From: Mycobacterium montefiorense
Lineage (GTDB): Bacteria > Actinomycetota > Actinomycetes > Mycobacteriales > Mycobacteriaceae
Assembly (NCBI RefSeq): GCF_003112775.1
Contig: NZ_BFCH01000018.1
Location: forward strand, 248,001-312,000
Direction of reading: 5' to 3'
DNA length: 64,000 nt
Position 1 is the first letter of the stretch. Every line of letters starts with the position of its first letter. Shown here in pieces: positions 10,555 to 19,184 of the stretch. The notes below the pieces were generated by a model, which was not told the origin of the DNA, ran no database searches, and worked only from the letters and a program-made list of their open reading frames with translations. Made by a program: the position numbers and the translations under genes.

Positions 10555-11469
10555 GTGAGCGTTCGCGGGCGCGTCGCGCCGAGCCGGATACGTGGCTCGA
10601 TGCTGGCTTACCTGGCGCTGACGAAGCCGCGGGTCATTGAACTGCTGCTGGTGACGGCCATCCCCGCGATGCTGTTGGCGCACCGCGGCCAGGTGGACCC
10701 GCTGCTGATCCTCAACACGTTGGTCGGCGGGATGCTGGCGGCCGGCGGGGCCAACACGCTGAACTGTGTGGTCGACGCCGACATCGACAAACTGATGAAA
10801 CGGACCGCGCGCCGGCCATTGGCCCGGGCCGCGGTGCCGACCCGGAATGCCCTGGTGTTGGGGCTGGTGCTCACCGTGGGCTCGTTCTGCTGGCTCTGGC
10901 GGACGACCAACCTGTTGTCGGGACTGCTCGCGATCGCCACCATCGCGTTTTACGTGTTCGTCTACACGTTGCTGCTCAAGCGCCGCACCTCGCAGAACGT
11001 CGTGTGGGGCGGCGCCGCCGGCTGCATGCCGGTGATGATCGGCTGGTCGGCCGTCACCGGCACCATCGGTTGGCCGGCGTTGGCGATGTTCGCGATCATC
11101 TTCTTCTGGACGCCCCCGCACACCTGGGCGCTCGCGATGCGGTACAAGGACGACTACAAATTGGCCGGCGTGCCGATGCTGCCCGCCGTGGCGACCGAGC
11201 GTCAGGTCACCAAGCAGATCCTGATCTACACCTGGCTGACCGTGCTGGCCACCATGGTGCTGGCGCTGGCCGCCGGCTGGCTGTACACGGCGGTCGCGGT
11301 GGTGGCCGGGGTGTGGTTCCTGGCGATGGCCCATCAGTTGTACGCCGGGGTCCGGGCCGGCGAGCCGGTCAAGCCATTGCGGCTGTTCCTGCAGTCGAAC
11401 AACTACCTCGCGGTGGTGTTCTGCGCGCTGGCGGTCGACTCGGTGATCGCGTTGCCGACGCTGCTCTGA
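10555..11469 (+). CDS. ctaB: protoheme IX farnesyltransferase (heme O synthase)
   Basis: Adds a farnesyl chain to protoheme, giving heme O for terminal oxidases; CtaA then makes heme A. The GTG at 10555 ([12 protein letters not shown]) follows AAGGAG with good spacing and gives 304 residues; the ATG at 10519 would place the start before this site. The prenyltransferase motif is in [20 protein letters not shown] near 72-91, and a second acidic loop is [14 protein letters not shown] near 195-208. About nine hydrophobic segments indicate a polytopic membrane protein. It is Rv1451. The partner gene ctaA lies 2.3 kb away on the other strand. Confidence 0.95.
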   Translation: MSVRGRVAPSRIRGSMLAYLALTKPRVIELLLVTAIPAMLLAHRGQVDPLLILNTLVGGMLAAGGANTLNCVVDADIDKLMKRTARRPLARAAVPTRNALVLGLVLTVGSFCWLWRTTNLLSGLLAIATIAFYVFVYTLLLKRRTSQNVVWGGAAGCMPVMIGWSAVTGTIGWPALAMFAIIFFWTPPHTWALAMRYKDDYKLAGVPMLPAVATERQVTKQILIYTWLTVLATMVLALAAGWLYTAVAVVAGVWFLAMAHQLYAGVRAGEPVKPLRLFLQSNNYLAVVFCALAVDSVIALPTLL

Positions 11470-11606
11470 CACCGATATCGCTTTCTCGACATAGGTAGTG
11501 CGCTGACGCTTGTGCACTTGCCAGTGACGCACAGCCAATACCCATGCGGTGCAAAGAGCGCAGCCCAATACTGGCTGTCACACCGTGCGGAAAAGGACGC
11601 GAGGCC

Positions 11607-11996
11607 ATGGCACACAGGCGCATCGTCAAGAAGTTCATCGCCGCGGCGCTGCTCTCGGGTGGTCTGGCGTTGTCCGATTTCGCCATCGCCCAGGCTCAAC
11701 GCGGGCCCGTCCCGCTGGATGCGTGGCCCGGCTGTCCCAACGACCACCCTCAGGGACCATGCCACTGGTGCCCGGGGCAACCGTTGCCGCCGACCGGCAA
11801 TCACGTCACCAACCCGGTTGTTTGGGACAACAACATTTGCCACACCTACGTTTACGTCTACTTCGGGCAGGGCAATGTGGCCCAAAACATTTGGGACGGT
11901 GACAATCCGCCGCCCCCTCCGCCGCCGGCGTCGCCGGGCCTAATCAATAGAGACAACTGCCAGCAGATTCTCGGAATCTTCTGCCCGAAGGCCTGA
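11607..11996 (+). CDS. small secreted proline-rich protein, unknown function
   Basis: A 129-residue protein with a clear Sec signal: MAHRRIVKKF, a hydrophobic stretch, then cleavage probable after SDFAIAQA near residue 31. The mature part has six cysteines, including CPNDHPQGPCHWCPG and NNICHTYVYVYFGQG, then seven consecutive prolines and a C-terminal CQQILGIFC. The pattern suggests disulfide bonds in an exported, small envelope protein. The ATG at 11607 is favoured over 11544 because the signal sequence begins there. I do not recognise a function. In H37Rv this interval (Rv1452c-Rv1453) holds other genes. Confidence 0.7.
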   Translation: MAHRRIVKKFIAAALLSGGLALSDFAIAQAQRGPVPLDAWPGCPNDHPQGPCHWCPGQPLPPTGNHVTNPVVWDNNICHTYVYVYFGQGNVAQNIWDGDNPPPPPPPASPGLINRDNCQQILGIFCPKA

Positions 11997-12012
11997 CGTG
12001 CCTTGAAACCGC

Positions 12013-12990
12013 TTACGGCAGAAGCACAATCGAGCCGGCGGTCTTGCGGCCCTGCAGGTCCTGGTGCGCGCGTGTCGCTTCGGCCAGCGGATAGCGGCCA
12101 CCGACTTCGATGTTGATCGCTCCGCTGGCAACCGCCTCGAACAATTCGTCGGCGCGCCAGCTGAACTCCTGGCCGGTACGCATGAAATGGGCCAGCGTAG
12201 GGCGGGTCAGGAATACCGAGCCAGCGGCATTGAGTCGCTGTGGATCCACTGGCGGCACGGGCCCGCTGGCGGCGCCGAACAGCGCCAGAGTCCCGCGGAC
12301 GGCCAGGCTGGCCAGGCTGGCGTCGAACGTGGTGGCGCCGACGCCGTCGTACACCGCAGCCACCCCGACGCCACCGGTGAGCTCGCGAATCTGGAGGCCG
12401 AACTGCGCGGCGTCATCAGGGTAGGAGAGCACCTCGTCGGCGCCGGCCTTCTTGGACAGCTTGGCCTTCTCGGGCGTGGACACGGTGGAGATGACCCGGG
12501 CGCCGAGCAGGTGTGCCCACTCGGTCAGGATCAGCCCGACGCCGCCGGCGCCGGCATGCACCAGTACCGCGTCACCAGCCTGCACCGGGTACACCGACTT
12601 CAGCAGGTAGTGCGCGGTCAGGCCTTTCAGTAGCACTGAGGCCGCCACTTCGGAGCTGACGCCGTCCGGTACTTTTGCGGTCAAATGTTCTGGCGCAGTG
12701 GCAAATTCGGCGTATGCACCGGAGGCCGCCGCAGACACCACGCGGTCGCCGACGCTGAACTCTTCGTTGGTCCCTTCACCCACGGCCACCACGGTGCCGC
12801 ACACCTCGGAGCCGAGGACGAATGGCACTTCGCGGGGGTACTGCCCGGAACGGAAATAGGTATCAATGAAGTTGACGCCGACGGCCTCGGTCTGGATCAG
12901 CAGCTCGCCTCGGCCCGGCGTGGGCTGTGCCGTGTCGACGTAGCGCAGGACCTCGGGGCCGCCAGTTTCACTGACTTCGATTGCATGCAT
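12013..12990 (-). CDS. qor: NADPH:quinone oxidoreductase, zinc-independent MDR family
   Basis: A 325-residue medium-chain reductase, expected to reduce quinones or enones with NADPH. It contains NFIDTYFRSGQYP (about 43-55) typical of quinone reductases, the nucleotide motif HAGAGGVGLILTEWA near 145-160, and VYDGVGATTFDASL near 214-228. It lacks the Cys/His zinc ligands of alcohol dehydrogenases. The ATG at 12990 (MHAIEVSETGGPE) matches Rv1454c. The start lies only 19 nt from the divergent start of the next gene. Confidence 0.9.
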   Translation of the reverse strand: MHAIEVSETGGPEVLRYVDTAQPTPGRGELLIQTEAVGVNFIDTYFRSGQYPREVPFVLGSEVCGTVVAVGEGTNEEFSVGDRVVSAAASGAYAEFATAPEHLTAKVPDGVSSEVAASVLLKGLTAHYLLKSVYPVQAGDAVLVHAGAGGVGLILTEWAHLLGARVISTVSTPEKAKLSKKAGADEVLSYPDDAAQFGLQIRELTGGVGVAAVYDGVGATTFDASLASLAVRGTLALFGAASGPVPPVDPQRLNAAGSVFLTRPTLAHFMRTGQEFSWRADELFEAVASGAINIEVGGRYPLAEATRAHQDLQGRKTAGSIVLLP

Positions 12991-13009
12991 GTCGCTATCA
13001 TGCCCGGGC

Positions 13010-13837
13010 ATGAGGCTTGCCCGACCGGACGTCTTCCATCCCCGCATCGTGCTGGCCGGATGTCCACAGCACCCCGCCGGTGACGGCGACGACGCGGGCT
13101 TGGTCGCCGCGCTGCGCCAGCGCGGTCTGCATGCGCGCTGGTTGTCCTGGGATAACCCCGATACGTGCCATGCGGATCTGGTGATCTTGCGTGCCCCGCA
13201 CGATTACCCCGGGCGGCTCGAGGAGTTCCTCGCGTGGACCGTCGGCATCAAGAAACTGCTGAATGCAGCGAATGTTGTCAATTGGAATCTCGACCGGCGT
13301 TATCTGCACGACCTGGCAGCGCGCGGGGTGCCGACGGTGCCGGGGGAGATCGTCGCGCCGGACCGACGGGTTCGGTTGCCGGCTTCCGGTCAGGTGTTCA
13401 TTGGTCCGGCCGTCGGCACGGGCACTCGCTTGTGCGCCGATCGGTCAGCGGCGGTCGCGTATGCCGCGCAATTGCACGACGCCGGGCGCAGTGTGCTGGT
13501 GCAGCCCGCGCCGGGGCCCGAGACGGTGCTGGTCTTTCTCGGGGGCAAGCCCTCGCATGCGTTTCCCTCCGAGCCCGATTTCGAACTCTGGGATGTCGGC
13601 GCCGCCACACTGGCCGCGGCGGCGGCCGAGACGGGCATCGAGGTAAGCGAATTGCTTTATGCGCGAGTGCATTTGAGTGGTTCTCAGCTGCTGGAGCTGC
13701 AGCTGGTCGATCCGTCGCTGGACTGGCGGCGACTCGATGCCGGGGCTCGAGACCTGGCCCAGCGCAAGTTCGCGCTCGCGGTGGAGTCAGCCTGCGAGCG
13801 GCTCGGGCTTGGCCCGTTCTCGCATCGACGCCCATAG
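13010..13837 (+). CDS. ATP-grasp-like protein, Rv1455 family
   Basis: A 275-residue protein resembling ATP-grasp ligases of the RimK/DcsG kind: VILRAPHDYPGRLEEFLAW near 59-77, NWNLDRRYLHDLAARGVPTVP near 91-111, and an acidic late segment ELLELQLVDPSLDW. The substrate is unknown. The ATG at 13010 (MRLARPDVFHP) is preferred; ATG 12989 is also in frame but overlaps the divergent qor start. Its last 51 nt overlap the end of convergent ctaA. The ATP-grasp assignment is from pattern recognition, not from a complete set of ligands. Confidence 0.65.
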   Translation: MRLARPDVFHPRIVLAGCPQHPAGDGDDAGLVAALRQRGLHARWLSWDNPDTCHADLVILRAPHDYPGRLEEFLAWTVGIKKLLNAANVVNWNLDRRYLHDLAARGVPTVPGEIVAPDRRVRLPASGQVFIGPAVGTGTRLCADRSAAVAYAAQLHDAGRSVLVQPAPGPETVLVFLGGKPSHAFPSEPDFELWDVGAATLAAAAAETGIEVSELLYARVHLSGSQLLELQLVDPSLDWRRLDAGARDLAQRKFALAVESACERLGLGPFSHRRP

Positions 13838-14743
13838 CGCAGCGGTCGCGGCTGTGCAGGCCGCGGCGCCGGCGACGTGCACGGCAACCAGGGCCGCGGG
13901 AACGCCGGTGAAGTACTGCGTGGTGCCGACGGCGGCTTGCGTGCACACCAGGGCCAGCAGCACGCCCAGTCGCAGCATGATCGCCCGCGTCGCGCCGACG
14001 GCCAGCAGCCCGAAGCCCAGCCCGACCAACAGCGCGAGATAGGCGACCAGCAGCGACGAATGAATGTGCACCAGCGTGGTGATCTCGATCTGCAGCCGCG
14101 GCACCGTGCGACTTGGGCTGCGGTCGCCCGCGTGCGGGCCGGCAGCGGTCACCAGCGTGCCGGTGACCAGCAGCACGGCCAGGTTCATCGCAGTCAGCGC
14201 GGTGAGCAGCCGCAGCGGCTTGGCCACCCGCTCGTGCACCACCCCGTCATCCGGCTCGCCGATCTTGACGTACAGCAGCACCGACAGCCACACCATCGTC
14301 ATCGACACCAGCAGGTGAATCGCCACCGTCCACCACAGCAGCCCGGTGCGCACCGTGATGCCACCGATCACTGCCTGCACCACCGTCGACACCGGCATCA
14401 GCCACGCGTACGTCAGCACCTCGGCCCGCCGGCGGGCCCGGTACACCGCCAGCACGGCAAGCGCGGCGGTGACCACCACTGCGAGGCTGAAGATCCGGTT
14501 GCCGAATTCGACGGCCTGATGAACTCGCGGTACTTCGGCGACAGCGACCGGGACAAAACTGCCCGGGAAACACTGCGGCCAGGTGGGACAACCCAGGCCA
14601 GAAGCCGTGACGCGGACGATCGAGCCGGTGACGGCGATACCGCCCTGGGATCCGATCACGGTGGCGGCGATGATCCGCTGGACGCGCTGGCTGGGGTCAG
14701 GGAGCAGGTCCACCAACCGCAACAGCACTCGTCCGACAGCCAC
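13787..14743 (-). CDS. ctaA: heme A synthase, CtaA/COX15 family
   Basis: Oxidises the methyl group of heme O to the formyl of heme A, for aa3-type cytochrome oxidase. The protein (318 residues from GTG 14743) has eight likely membrane helices, the extracellular Cys pair in SGLGCPTWPQC, and the conserved histidines in VHQAVEFGNR, VAIHLLVSM, LVHIHSSLL and AVHVAGAA that bind the two hemes. The frame is open to a TTG at 14761, so the start is not certain; no convincing ribosome binding site is seen. It is Rv1456c and works with ctaB. The 3' end overlaps the convergent Rv1455-like gene by 51 bp. Confidence 0.92.
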   Translation of the reverse strand: MAVGRVLLRLVDLLPDPSQRVQRIIAATVIGSQGGIAVTGSIVRVTASGLGCPTWPQCFPGSFVPVAVAEVPRVHQAVEFGNRIFSLAVVVTAALAVLAVYRARRRAEVLTYAWLMPVSTVVQAVIGGITVRTGLLWWTVAIHLLVSMTMVWLSVLLYVKIGEPDDGVVHERVAKPLRLLTALTAMNLAVLLVTGTLVTAAGPHAGDRSPSRTVPRLQIEITTLVHIHSSLLVAYLALLVGLGFGLLAVGATRAIMLRLGVLLALVCTQAAVGTTQYFTGVPAALVAVHVAGAAACTAATAALWASMRERAKPEPLAG

Positions 14744-14834
14744 CGCCCGATCGTAGGCCAATGAAAACTACGGCCTGTAGTACGGACCGTTTGCGCCCCG
14801 ACTGTAATTTCGCAGGCTTTCCCCGGCGTGTGTG

Positions 14835-15620
14835 TCAGGTGAAGCGGAACCAGCGCAGCGCGGCCAGCGCGGCCAGCACGCCCCACACCGCCAACACGAC
14901 AAGGCCGAACCAGTCGACCGACAGCGTCATCGCCTGCGAGAGCGCCTCGGTGAGCGCACCGGAGGGGGTGAGCCGGGCGGCCCACTTGACCGCCGTCGGG
15001 ATCATGTTCGTCTCGACGGTCAGCGCGCCCAGCCCCGCGAAGACGAACCACATCAGGTTGCCGACCGCGAGCACAATCTCGGCGCGCAGGGTGCCGCCCA
15101 GGAGCAGGCCGAGCGCCGTGAAGCCGGCGGTGCCCAGCGCGATGACTGCCGCACCCAGCGCAAGGGCCGCCGGGGCCGGTCGCCAGCCCAGCGCAAAACC
15201 GATGCCGCCCAATATGATTGCCTGCAGGAACACCACGGTAATGACGGCCAGCGACTTGCCGGCGATGATTCCCCAGACCGGAAGTGGTGTGGCCCCAAGC
15301 CGTTTGAGGGCGCCGTAGCGCCGGTCGAACGCGACCGCAATCGCTTGCCCGGTGAAAGCGGTCGAGATCACCGCCAGAGCCATGATCACCGGAACGAACG
15401 TCGCGGCGCGGTTCTGGCCGAAGGAGCCGAACGGCAATAGCGTGAGCCCGACCAGCAGGGTGATCGGGATGAACATCGTCAGCAGCAATTGTTCGCCGTT
15501 GCGCAGCAACAGTTTCAGCTCCAGGCCGAATTGTGCGGAAAGCATTTTCGGGACTGCGTTGGGACGCGGGTCCGGGGTGAAGGTGCCCGCCGGAAACAAC
15601 GGGGTGTTGGTGTCGGTCAC
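14835..15620 (-). CDS. ABC-2 type transporter permease
   Basis: A 261-residue membrane protein with six hydrophobic segments typical of ABC-2 exporters, beginning after an N-terminal cytoplasmic helix (LSAQFGLELKLLLRNGEQLL). The GTG at 15620 overlaps the stop of the ATPase gene (GTGA), so the two subunits are coupled. Corresponds to Rv1457c. The substrate is unknown. Because the ATPase overlaps mptB and ctaA lies just downstream, export of an envelope or heme-related compound has been imagined, but nothing in the sequence decides. Confidence 0.88.
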   Translation of the reverse strand: MTDTNTPLFPAGTFTPDPRPNAVPKMLSAQFGLELKLLLRNGEQLLLTMFIPITLLVGLTLLPFGSFGQNRAATFVPVIMALAVISTAFTGQAIAVAFDRRYGALKRLGATPLPVWGIIAGKSLAVITVVFLQAIILGGIGFALGWRPAPAALALGAAVIALGTAGFTALGLLLGGTLRAEIVLAVGNLMWFVFAGLGALTVETNMIPTAVKWAARLTPSGALTEALSQAMTLSVDWFGLVVLAVWGVLAALAALRWFRFT

Positions 15621-16567
15621 GGTCGCAACTTCCTGCCGGTGAGGTCCAGGAACACATCTTCGAGACTGTGTTGCTCGACGCGCAAATCGGTGGCCAGCAC
15701 GTCGATCTGGGCGCACCACGCCGTCACGGTTGCCAGCACCTGCGGATCGACCGGCCCCTCGACCAGGTACTCGCCCGGGGTCACCTCGGTGGCCTTGTAA
15801 TCCTCGGGCAGCGCAGAAGCCAAGAGTGACAAGTCAAGTCGCGGCGGCGCGGTGAACCGCACCTGGTCTTTCGCGCCGGAGCGCATCAGCTCCGCCGGTG
15901 TGCCCGCGGCCACCGTCACGCCGTGGTCGATGATGATGAGCCGATCGGCGAGCTCCTCGGCCTCCTTGAGCTGGTGGGTGGTGAGCACCACCGTCACACC
16001 ATCGCGGCGCAGCGCGTCGATCAGCTCCCACACCAGCAGCCGGGCGTGCGCATCCATGCCGGCCGTCGGCTCGTCGAGGAACACCAGCTCGGGGCGTCCG
16101 ACCAGCGCGCAGGCCAGTGCCAGCCGCTGCTGCTGTCCGCCGGAGAGCCGCCGGTAGGTGGTGCGGGCGGCATCGGTCAGGCCCAGGGTGGCCAGCAGCC
16201 ACTGTGGGTCCAGCGGGTCGGCGGCGTAGGCGGCGACCAATTCGAGCATCTCGCCGGCGCGGGCCGCCGGGTAGCCACCGCCACCCTGCAACATCACCCC
16301 GATGCGCGCGCGCAACCTGGCGTTGTCGGTGATCGGGTCCAGCCCCAGCACCTCGATCGTCCCGGCGTCCGGGCGCACGAAGCCCTCGCACATCTCGACC
16401 GTCGTCGTCTTGCCCGCGCCGTTGGGGCCCAACAGGGCCAGCACCTCGGCGGCGTGCACTTCCAGATCGAGATTGGATACCGCTGTCGTTGACCCGTACT
16501 GCTTGCTCACCCCGCGCAGCCGCACCACTGTTTCGGGGGCCTGGGGGTTTTGGGGGCCTGAACTCAC
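15617..16567 (-). CDS. ABC transporter ATP-binding protein
   Basis: ATPase of the DrrA/CcmA-type exporter with the adjoining permease. Motifs: Walker A LGPNGAGKTTTVE near 41-53, Q-loop VMLQGGGGYP near 91-100, signature LSGGQQQRLALA near 140-151, Walker B LVFLDEPTAGMD near 160-171, and switch histidine in VVLTTHQ near 193-199. A C-terminal extension of about 90 residues ends in EDVFLDLTGRKLRP, usual in this subfamily. The ATG overlaps the stop of mptB (ATGA). Corresponds to Rv1458c. Confidence 0.92.
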   Translation of the reverse strand: MSSGPQNPQAPETVVRLRGVSKQYGSTTAVSNLDLEVHAAEVLALLGPNGAGKTTTVEMCEGFVRPDAGTIEVLGLDPITDNARLRARIGVMLQGGGGYPAARAGEMLELVAAYAADPLDPQWLLATLGLTDAARTTYRRLSGGQQQRLALACALVGRPELVFLDEPTAGMDAHARLLVWELIDALRRDGVTVVLTTHQLKEAEELADRLIIIDHGVTVAAGTPAELMRSGAKDQVRFTAPPRLDLSLLASALPEDYKATEVTPGEYLVEGPVDPQVLATVTAWCAQIDVLATDLRVEQHSLEDVFLDLTGRKLRP

Positions 16568-18267
16568 GTCGAGTCAGCGTAGCCGTCGGGTGCCGACGTC
16601 GGACGTCGGGTCTGGACGGTCGCGGCGTCGTTCGCTTCGCCGGCCGCGGCGTCGTTCGTTTCGCCACCCGCGGACTGCAGCGGTCGCCACGGCAGCCGGG
16701 TGTAGGTCAGCGCGACCAGCACGGCCATCACGGCGGCGCTGGCCAGGGTGGCGTCCAGGATCTGGAACAGCGCGAAGCGGTCGCCGTTGGCGGTCGGGCC
16801 GAAGATGCCGACGACGAGCGTGATCACGATGACCGTTTCGCGGAAGCCGGTGCGGGTCGCCCAGCAGGCCAACGGAATGATCGCCCACAGCAGGTACCAG
16901 GGCTGCACCACGGGGAACAGCAGCACGCAGATGCCCAGCGCGACGCCGAGGCCGCCGATCGGATGCAACCGGCCGCGCATCACCGCGAACAGCAGCCAGG
17001 TGACCAGCACCATGATGATCAGCACGCCGATGAAACGGGTCAGTGCCAGCACGGCGGTGGTGTGGTCGCCCAGGCCCAACAGGATCCCGACCTGCCCGGT
17101 GGCCAGGGCCAGCAGCGTCGGCGGCGACATCCAGCTGCGCACGACGTTGGCGGTGCCGAGCGTGAACATCCAGCCGAATCCGAGCCCGCTGATCCAGCCG
17201 ACCACTGCCATCACCGCGAGCGAGAGCGCCCCCATGCCGCCACCGGCCAGTAGCAGCGCACGCAGGTTGCCGCCGCACCGATAGGCCAGCGCCATCGTGA
17301 CGAATCCCAACGCCAACAGCGAGGGCAGCTTCACCTGCGAGGAGAGCGTGATCAGGATGGAGCCGACCAGCAGCATCCCTAGCGGCTCCCAGTCGGGGCC
17401 GATGCGGCGCCACGACGTGGGCCGCAGCCGGGGTGCGTCGATCCCGCGCAGCGCGAGCTCGGCGCCGATCAGCATCAACCCGAGCATCAGCGCCTCGTTG
17501 TGGATGCCCGCGACCAGATGCATGAGCAGCAGCGGGTTCGCGGCACCCAGCCACAGCGCGCTGACCTCGGCGACACCGCAGCGCCGGGCCAGCCGCGGGG
17601 TGGCCCACACGATCATCGCCACGCCCGCCAGCACCACCAAGCGGTGGCAGAGCACCGCGGCGACGATGTTCTCGCCGGTCACGGCTGAGATACCGCGCCC
17701 GATCCACAAGAACAACGGACCATAGGGCGCCGGGGTCTCCCGCCACACGCTCGGCACCGACAGGGTGAACACATGGCCGAGGCCGAGCCCGGACGCCGGA
17801 CCGACCTTGTAGGGGTCGAGGCCTTCGACCGAGATCTGGCTCTGCGCCAGGTAGGAGTAGACGTCCTTGCTGTACATCGGCGGCGCGATCAGCAGCGGCA
17901 GCATCCACAGCACCAGGGTGCGATCCAGATCGCCGCGCGACATCTGCCGCTTGCCCAACGCGAATCGGCCCAGCATCAACCAGGCGAGCGCCATCATGAC
18001 CGCCCCGACGGTGGTCATCGTCAACGACACCGTCTGAATCCGGGACGGCAGGTTCAACAGCCGGACGCCGAACGTGGGGTCCTGGACGACGGGCCGGGCT
18101 CCGGCGCCCAGCGCGCCGATCGCCATCAGGACGGTGCCGGTGGCACCGAACAGGCGAGTGCGCCGAAGTGCGGTGAGTTCCGTCTCATTCAACGGTGAGC
18201 CGACGGGCTTCTCGTCGCCGTGCAAGGCGGCGATCGACGAGCTCAGCGTGTGGTGGCGCACTGCCAT
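16564..18267 (-). CDS. mptB: alpha-(1->6)-mannopyranosyltransferase MptB
   Basis: A GT-C glycosyltransferase that uses polyprenyl-phosphomannose to start the alpha-1,6-mannan core of lipomannan and lipoarabinomannan. The 567 residues contain about a dozen transmembrane segments and the GT-C-like loop PPMYSKDVYSYLAQSQISVEGLDPY (split across about 129-155) with its Asp. It is Rv1459c. The start at 18267 is an ATG. The cytoplasmic C-terminus carries a degenerate eight-residue repeat (GETNDAAA, GEANDAAT) encoded by a 24-bp tandem repeat. It heads the mptB-ATPase-permease unit with overlapping genes, and is divergent from sufR across about 120 bp. Confidence 0.88.
   Translation of the reverse strand: MAVRHHTLSSSIAALHGDEKPVGSPLNETELTALRRTRLFGATGTVLMAIGALGAGARPVVQDPTFGVRLLNLPSRIQTVSLTMTTVGAVMMALAWLMLGRFALGKRQMSRGDLDRTLVLWMLPLLIAPPMYSKDVYSYLAQSQISVEGLDPYKVGPASGLGLGHVFTLSVPSVWRETPAPYGPLFLWIGRGISAVTGENIVAAVLCHRLVVLAGVAMIVWATPRLARRCGVAEVSALWLGAANPLLLMHLVAGIHNEALMLGLMLIGAELALRGIDAPRLRPTSWRRIGPDWEPLGMLLVGSILITLSSQVKLPSLLALGFVTMALAYRCGGNLRALLLAGGGMGALSLAVMAVVGWISGLGFGWMFTLGTANVVRSWMSPPTLLALATGQVGILLGLGDHTTAVLALTRFIGVLIIMVLVTWLLFAVMRGRLHPIGGLGVALGICVLLFPVVQPWYLLWAIIPLACWATRTGFRETVIVITLVVGIFGPTANGDRFALFQILDATLASAAVMAVLVALTYTRLPWRPLQSAGGETNDAAAGEANDAATVQTRRPTSAPDGYADST
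16621..16668 (-). repeat. 24-bp tandem repeat at the 3' end of mptB
   Basis: Two adjacent 24-bp units at 16621-16644 and 16645-16668, each beginning cgcggcgtcgttcg, differ at three positions. They encode the degenerate eight-residue repeats in the hydrophilic C-terminal tail of MptB. Confidence 0.85.
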
Positions 18268-18375
18268 CAGTGCAGCGTAGCGACATGCCGAGAAGTGACC
18301 GGCCGGTGCTCGTCGCGAATCGGCACGACCCGCGACTCAGGGCACCCTTGCTAGACCGAATTCCGGAATTGCGTC

Positions 18376-18390
18376 ACACTGGTGTTGTGA
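18376..18390. promoter_or_regulatory. candidate SufR operator over the sufR start
   Basis: The 15 bases acactggtgttgtga read ACACT-N5-TGTGA, the interrupted near-palindrome I recall as the SufR site of M. tuberculosis. It spans the proposed GTG start codon at 18387, so an occupying dimer would block initiation of transcription of the whole suf operon. That SufR autoregulates by this site is known from the family; its use here is inferred. Confidence 0.7.
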
Positions 18391-19127
18391 AAATCCGGAC
18401 CGCTGAGGAAGCCGTTTCCGCGCCTGAAATCGGTGCGGCGGCGCCTGCTGCGATGCCGGATGGTCACACCCGCCGCGCCATCGTGCGGCTGCTGCTGGAA
18501 TCCGGATCGATCACGGTCAGCGAGATCTGTGACCGGCTGGGCCTGGCTGCCGCCGGCGTGCGGCGTCATCTCGACGCGATGATCGAGGCGGGCGACGCGG
18601 AGTCGGCGGCGGCCGCTGCATGGCAGCAGGCCGGCCGCGGGCGTCCGGCGAAGCGTTTCCGGTTGACCGCGGCCGGTCGAGCCAAGCTCGACCACGCCTA
18701 CGACGACCTGGCGGTCGCGGCCATGCGCCAACTGCGCGAGATCGGCGGACAGGGAGCGTTGCAGACGTTCGCCCGGCGCCGCATCGACACGATCCTGGCC
18801 GATGTCCAGCCGGCCGACAGTGCCGACGATGCCGACGTCGAGGCGGCCGCCGACCGGGTGGCCGGAGCGCTGACCAAGGCTGGCTACGTCGCCACTACCA
18901 CCCGGGTGGGCCCGCCGCTGCACGGCGTGCAGATTTGCCAGCACCACTGTCCGGTGTCGCACGTCGCCGAGGAGTTCCCGGAACTGTGCGAGGCCGAGCG
19001 GGAGGCGATGGCCGAGGTTCTCGGCACCCACGTGCAGCGGTTGGCGACCATCGTCAACGGCGACTGCGCCTGCACCACCCATGTGCCGCTCGCCCAGGTA
19101 GCGAGCAAGGCAGCAAGCAAGACCTAG
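18387..19127 (+). CDS. sufR: iron-sulfur-sensing repressor SufR
   Basis: Autoregulator of the suf operon; SufR proteins hold a 4Fe-4S cluster and repress when it is intact. The 246 residues contain a winged helix-turn-helix (ITVSEICDRLGLAAAGVRRHLDAM near 46-69) and a C-terminal Cys group: CQHHC, then ELC, then CAC within GDCACTTHV. The GTG at 18387 is chosen because it follows the divergent gap and is embedded in the operator; the ATG at 18453 is a shorter alternative. Rv1460 is the counterpart. The gene is 57 nt upstream of sufB. Confidence 0.88.
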   Translation: MKIRTAEEAVSAPEIGAAAPAAMPDGHTRRAIVRLLLESGSITVSEICDRLGLAAAGVRRHLDAMIEAGDAESAAAAAWQQAGRGRPAKRFRLTAAGRAKLDHAYDDLAVAAMRQLREIGGQGALQTFARRRIDTILADVQPADSADDADVEAAADRVAGALTKAGYVATTTRVGPPLHGVQICQHHCPVSHVAEEFPELCEAEREAMAEVLGTHVQRLATIVNGDCACTTHVPLAQVASKAASKT

Positions 19128-19184
19128 CAGCAAGCGGCGCACAGCCCGCGCCAGCACCGTACGAGCACCAAAGGAGCGTCCCGA

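Noticed and set aside
12989..13009. ATG 12989 as start of the Rv1455-like gene
   Set aside because: It overlaps the divergent qor start codon and adds seven residues without family similarity.
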